Part shown: one piece after another, positions 61,302 to 64,000 of the stretch
How positions within the stretch are numbered: the first letter of the stretch is position 1
How the letters are laid out: every line of letters begins with the position of its first letter
Source: Paragyromitra xinjiangensis
Taxonomy: Eukaryota; Ascomycota; Pezizomycetes; Pezizales; Discinaceae
Direction: 5' to 3'
Assembly (NCBI GenBank): GCA_038503065.1
Contig: JBCAMK010000006.1
Span: 1,922,001 to 1,986,000, forward strand
DNA length: 64,000 nt
Position numbers and translations under genes: made by a program
The notes under the pieces: generated by a model
The model's input: the letters and a program-made list of their open reading frames with translations, nothing else
Told to the model about the DNA's origin: nothing
Databases searched by the model: none

Positions 61302-62763
61302 TGTGCGAGTGTTGGGCTTGGCAAAGATCTGCGTGGGTTTAAGAAGCTGGGTGTTTCTGATATAGGTATATAGTAGGTAGGGATGCTTGTAACTATAGAC
61401 GCTGGTATATTGCTTGCGAAGAGAGAGGGGCATCACCCAGATATGCGAAAAGATATACTCTGACCCTAACCAAGGTGGACCATCTACTACTGGAAATATA
61501 AGCTAGACCTGAAGGACTATTACAAAGTCTCCAAAGCTCCATGGGTTCTTGGCACTACTAGTATTTAGAATGGCAGAGGCTTCTCCGTAGCACAGTTTGG
61601 CATGCCGGTATGACAATCTACTATCGGCAGACTCGGGTCACGATCGAACTCGAAACCCTTCAAAAGAGGGGTTTGTTAGCACAACTCGTATATCCCCCTG
61701 AACCCTGATCTATACTTTATTTAAAGGTACTTATACCCCGCTACAACGGAATGAATTTGTTGCTATTTTCCCCCAGTTCGCGATAACTAGCCGACAGCCA
61801 AACCACGGGCTAGCAACCACAATAGAAAGACTGACATCACCAGACAACTCCGATTAATACAAAGGGGAAATTCCAAGAACCTCTCACAACGAAAATGGGC
61901 TCAAGCGCCGGCAAGTGGGATAAAAATTATCAAAAACCCCGCACATCGCCCGAAACCCTGGCCGCGGTAGCGACATCGAGTGAGTAATTGTGACCCGGGT
62001 CAAACGGCAAAACCCCTCGGTTGGCCTCGCGCCAGACTTTGTTCGGCTCACCGCGCGTAATGTCAACCAAACCCCTGGGATGCGACCTAGGGCAACCGAA
62101 CCTCGGGACTGTAAGACATGAGCATTCGGGACGAGGAAGGGGTGTTTCCCGCTCCACCAACTCGACGCTAAACGTATTTATTGGTTCGGAATCTGCGTGT
62201 CGCCAATCTGGGATACCGTGATTTCACCCCTTAGTTGAGTTTTCTATTCAATTACTTTACTTACTCCTTACGGCGCATCGACTGAGGCCGAGGTTGGTAT
62301 CAGAGTTTGGCCACCACCGAGCAAAATATCAAATCCAAACCTCATTGTTGCCTACAATGCTAGCACCGGACGCATAATACGTGATATATCTAACAAAACC
62401 TTTAAGTGCCAGCCTCGTGTTTGTGTTGTTTGTGCGTAACTGCGCACCCCTGTTCCAGTTCTGAAGGGTCCAGCGCTTGCTAATGATTGGCTCACCTTTC
62501 ACCGTTACCCATTTTCAACTGTTTCGCCCAGATCCCCATCGTGGGCCGCCAAAGCTGGGGCCCACGCCCAACACTGCCCCCAATTTCCCATCCGCCTTGC
62601 GTCAGTATTGTAAATACCTGACGCACCCCCCTCAATTTCTGGGATTTAACGTTTTATCCAAACTATACATACCCATCCACGTGGAATACTCCAAATCTCA
62701 TCCTTTAACTCTAATACTCTCCCAATTCCATCAATCAACAATCGTACCTAATTAAACCAACCC
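61302..62763. other. Intergenic with a possible LTR remnant
   Basis: ACCCTAACC at 61463-61471 is a telobox-like motif upstream of the minus-strand gene. A CpG-rich segment from about 61,985 ends just before TTGGTATCAGAG at about 62,293, which resembles an LTR-retroelement primer-binding site; only about 450 bases follow before the next gene, so it would be a remnant. An ATCGAACTCGAA block near 61,643 is shared with 3701. Confidence 0.35.
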
Positions 62764-64000
62764 ATGGACCCCCTCACCATCACCTCCTCACTAACCGGCC
62801 TAACTTCCACCGCCACCCAACTAACATCCACCCTCCACTCCTTCACCACCAATCTCCCCACCACACCAACTCTAGTCATCAACATCATGAGTGAAGTTCG
62901 AGCCATCAGTTCGGTACTATCAAATCTCCAAGGACTACTATGGGGTGATACACGGAGTTCAAAATCGCGGGAAGCTATGATTACGGTTGAACAGTTGATC
63001 GTCACGTTGGCTGGATGTGTACACACGTTTTCGGAACTCCAGAAGGAAGTTGTGGGATTGATGTGTGAGTACGATATGGGGGCTATGAATGTGTTGAGGT
63101 GGTATGCTAGGGAGGGGATTATCAACGGGATTTTTGGGCGGTTGAAGGGGCATAAGTCGGTGCTAAATTTAATGTTGACTATACTCGAGAGGTAAACATT
63201 ACTCGGTGTTAACAATGAGTATGTGTAGCTAACGGGCATTCTCCCAGCGAACTCCAAGAAGACGCCGACAAAAGCCAAGAAAAGCTCTGCACGCTCATAA
63301 CCCAACAACTGGAAACCCAAAAAGACATGATAACCCGACTCCGAAAACTCGAAGCCACAATAGCCCAATCCCCCAGAAACCCTCTTCCACGCGCATCATA
63401 CCCATCTGCACTCCCACGCCAAACAACCCCCAACCCAGAGAGTTTCGACTTCGACGCCGACCTGCAACTCTCCCGGGTCTACAAGCGCTCATTCTGGAAA
63501 CCATGGAGGCTTGGGTCCATAAGGGAATCTTGTATCTACCCGGCCATAGACAGGAGCACCGGATGGTCTTATTTGTCTGGGGCGTCACTTGCAGATGTAT
63601 CAAATATTTCCACCCTTAGTCTACCGGTGTATGCGTTCGATATATCGAATAGTGAATGTTACTCCTTCGAACCTACCTTACTGGAAGTTCTGGATGATTC
63701 AAGGTCGGAAACAACGGAAATAGCGTCAATAGTTCTTTCTCTACGTGCGCCCGCGTCCCCGAAACTGGCACCGGTTCCGCATCTGGGACATCTTCTACAG
63801 CAGACGAAGTCGATTGCATGGCAGTCGAGCGCGAAGGAGCCGCATCCGAATCTTAGTCTGTCTAATAACCCGAAGGAATTGGAGGTTTTTCTTAACGAGT
63901 TATGGGCCTCTGCTTATGACTTTGATTACGATAAAACAGAGGAGAGCGATATTGGCAGCATTGATGATGCTAGTATCATCGAGAGGGAGGAGGAGGGGAA
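62764..64000 (+). CDS. HeLo-like/STAND N-terminal domain protein (3' end beyond window)
   Basis: Two exons, 62764-63191 and 63248 to beyond the window edge, with a 56-bp phase-2 intron (GTAAAC...CAG); 393 complete codons are visible, and the frame is open at base 64000. The N-terminus (MDPLTITSSLTGLTSTATQL) and the following helices resemble the fungal N-terminal domain found in front of STAND NTPases (HeLo-like N). A coiled coil (SELQEDADKSQEKLCTLITQ) crosses the splice site. Further on, WSYLSGASLADVSNISTLSL followed by PVYAFDISNS resembles a conserved block that I recall from fungal proteins with this N-terminal domain, some with small-GTPase-like C-termini. The downstream domain cannot be seen here. 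The start ATG is the first of the frame, in context CCCATGG. Confidence 0.75.

Noticed and set aside
1..64000. CRISPR arrays, operons, bacterial insertion sequences
   Set aside because: The window is fungal nuclear DNA; no regularly spaced repeat array or bacterial element was seen.

Overview
The window is nuclear DNA of a filamentous ascomycete. Genes are cut by short GT-AG introns (about 46-134 bp) with CTAAC/CTAAA-type branch sites. Recognisable single-copy fungal genes are present: Tim54, an Iec1-like zinc finger, a prenylcysteine oxidase and a bacterial-type PI-PLC. The mix of ankyrin/TPR and HeLo proteins with long gene-poor, repeat-derived stretches would fit Pezizomycetes, but that placement is inference. 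I support 14 protein-coding genes, one intron-containing tRNA-His and four short inverted-repeat elements.

Left part (1-23 kb): an Iec1-like C2H2 zinc-finger gene; two paralogous small single-pass membrane proteins about 5 kb apart, the second inside an AT-rich block almost devoid of CpG; TIM54; a proline-rich unknown protein on the minus strand; a membrane-anchored prenylcysteine oxidase-like flavoprotein; an SMP-30/gluconolactonase-type lactonase; and a small secreted unknown protein.

Centre (23.7-33.2 kb): two divergent genes share a 1.2 kb intergenic region. The minus-strand gene encodes a 2135-aa protein with an intact N-terminal protein kinase, an ankyrin array, a long TPR array and a C-terminal transmembrane helix in its own small last exon. 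The plus-strand gene encodes a HeLo-like domain fused to a kinase fold that has lost its HRD and DFG aspartates. By analogy with animal RIPK3/MLKL, this could be an active sensor kinase next to a HeLo-pseudokinase executioner. This is the most interesting locus in the window, and the pairing is inference.

Right part (33-64 kb): long gene-poor stretches with degraded repeats separate a GPI-anchored fasciclin-domain protein, a large three-pass membrane protein with a glycosylated ectodomain, a nine-exon NOD-like receptor (SesB-type lipase/esterase, NB-ARC, TPR), tRNA-His, a PI-PLC X-domain protein, a His/Asn/Cys-rich unknown protein, and the 5' part of another HeLo-like/STAND N-terminal-domain gene cut by the window end. 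Four genes (kinase-ANK-TPR, HeLo-pseudokinase, NLR, HeLo-like) belong to families tied to fungal non-self recognition and regulated cell death.
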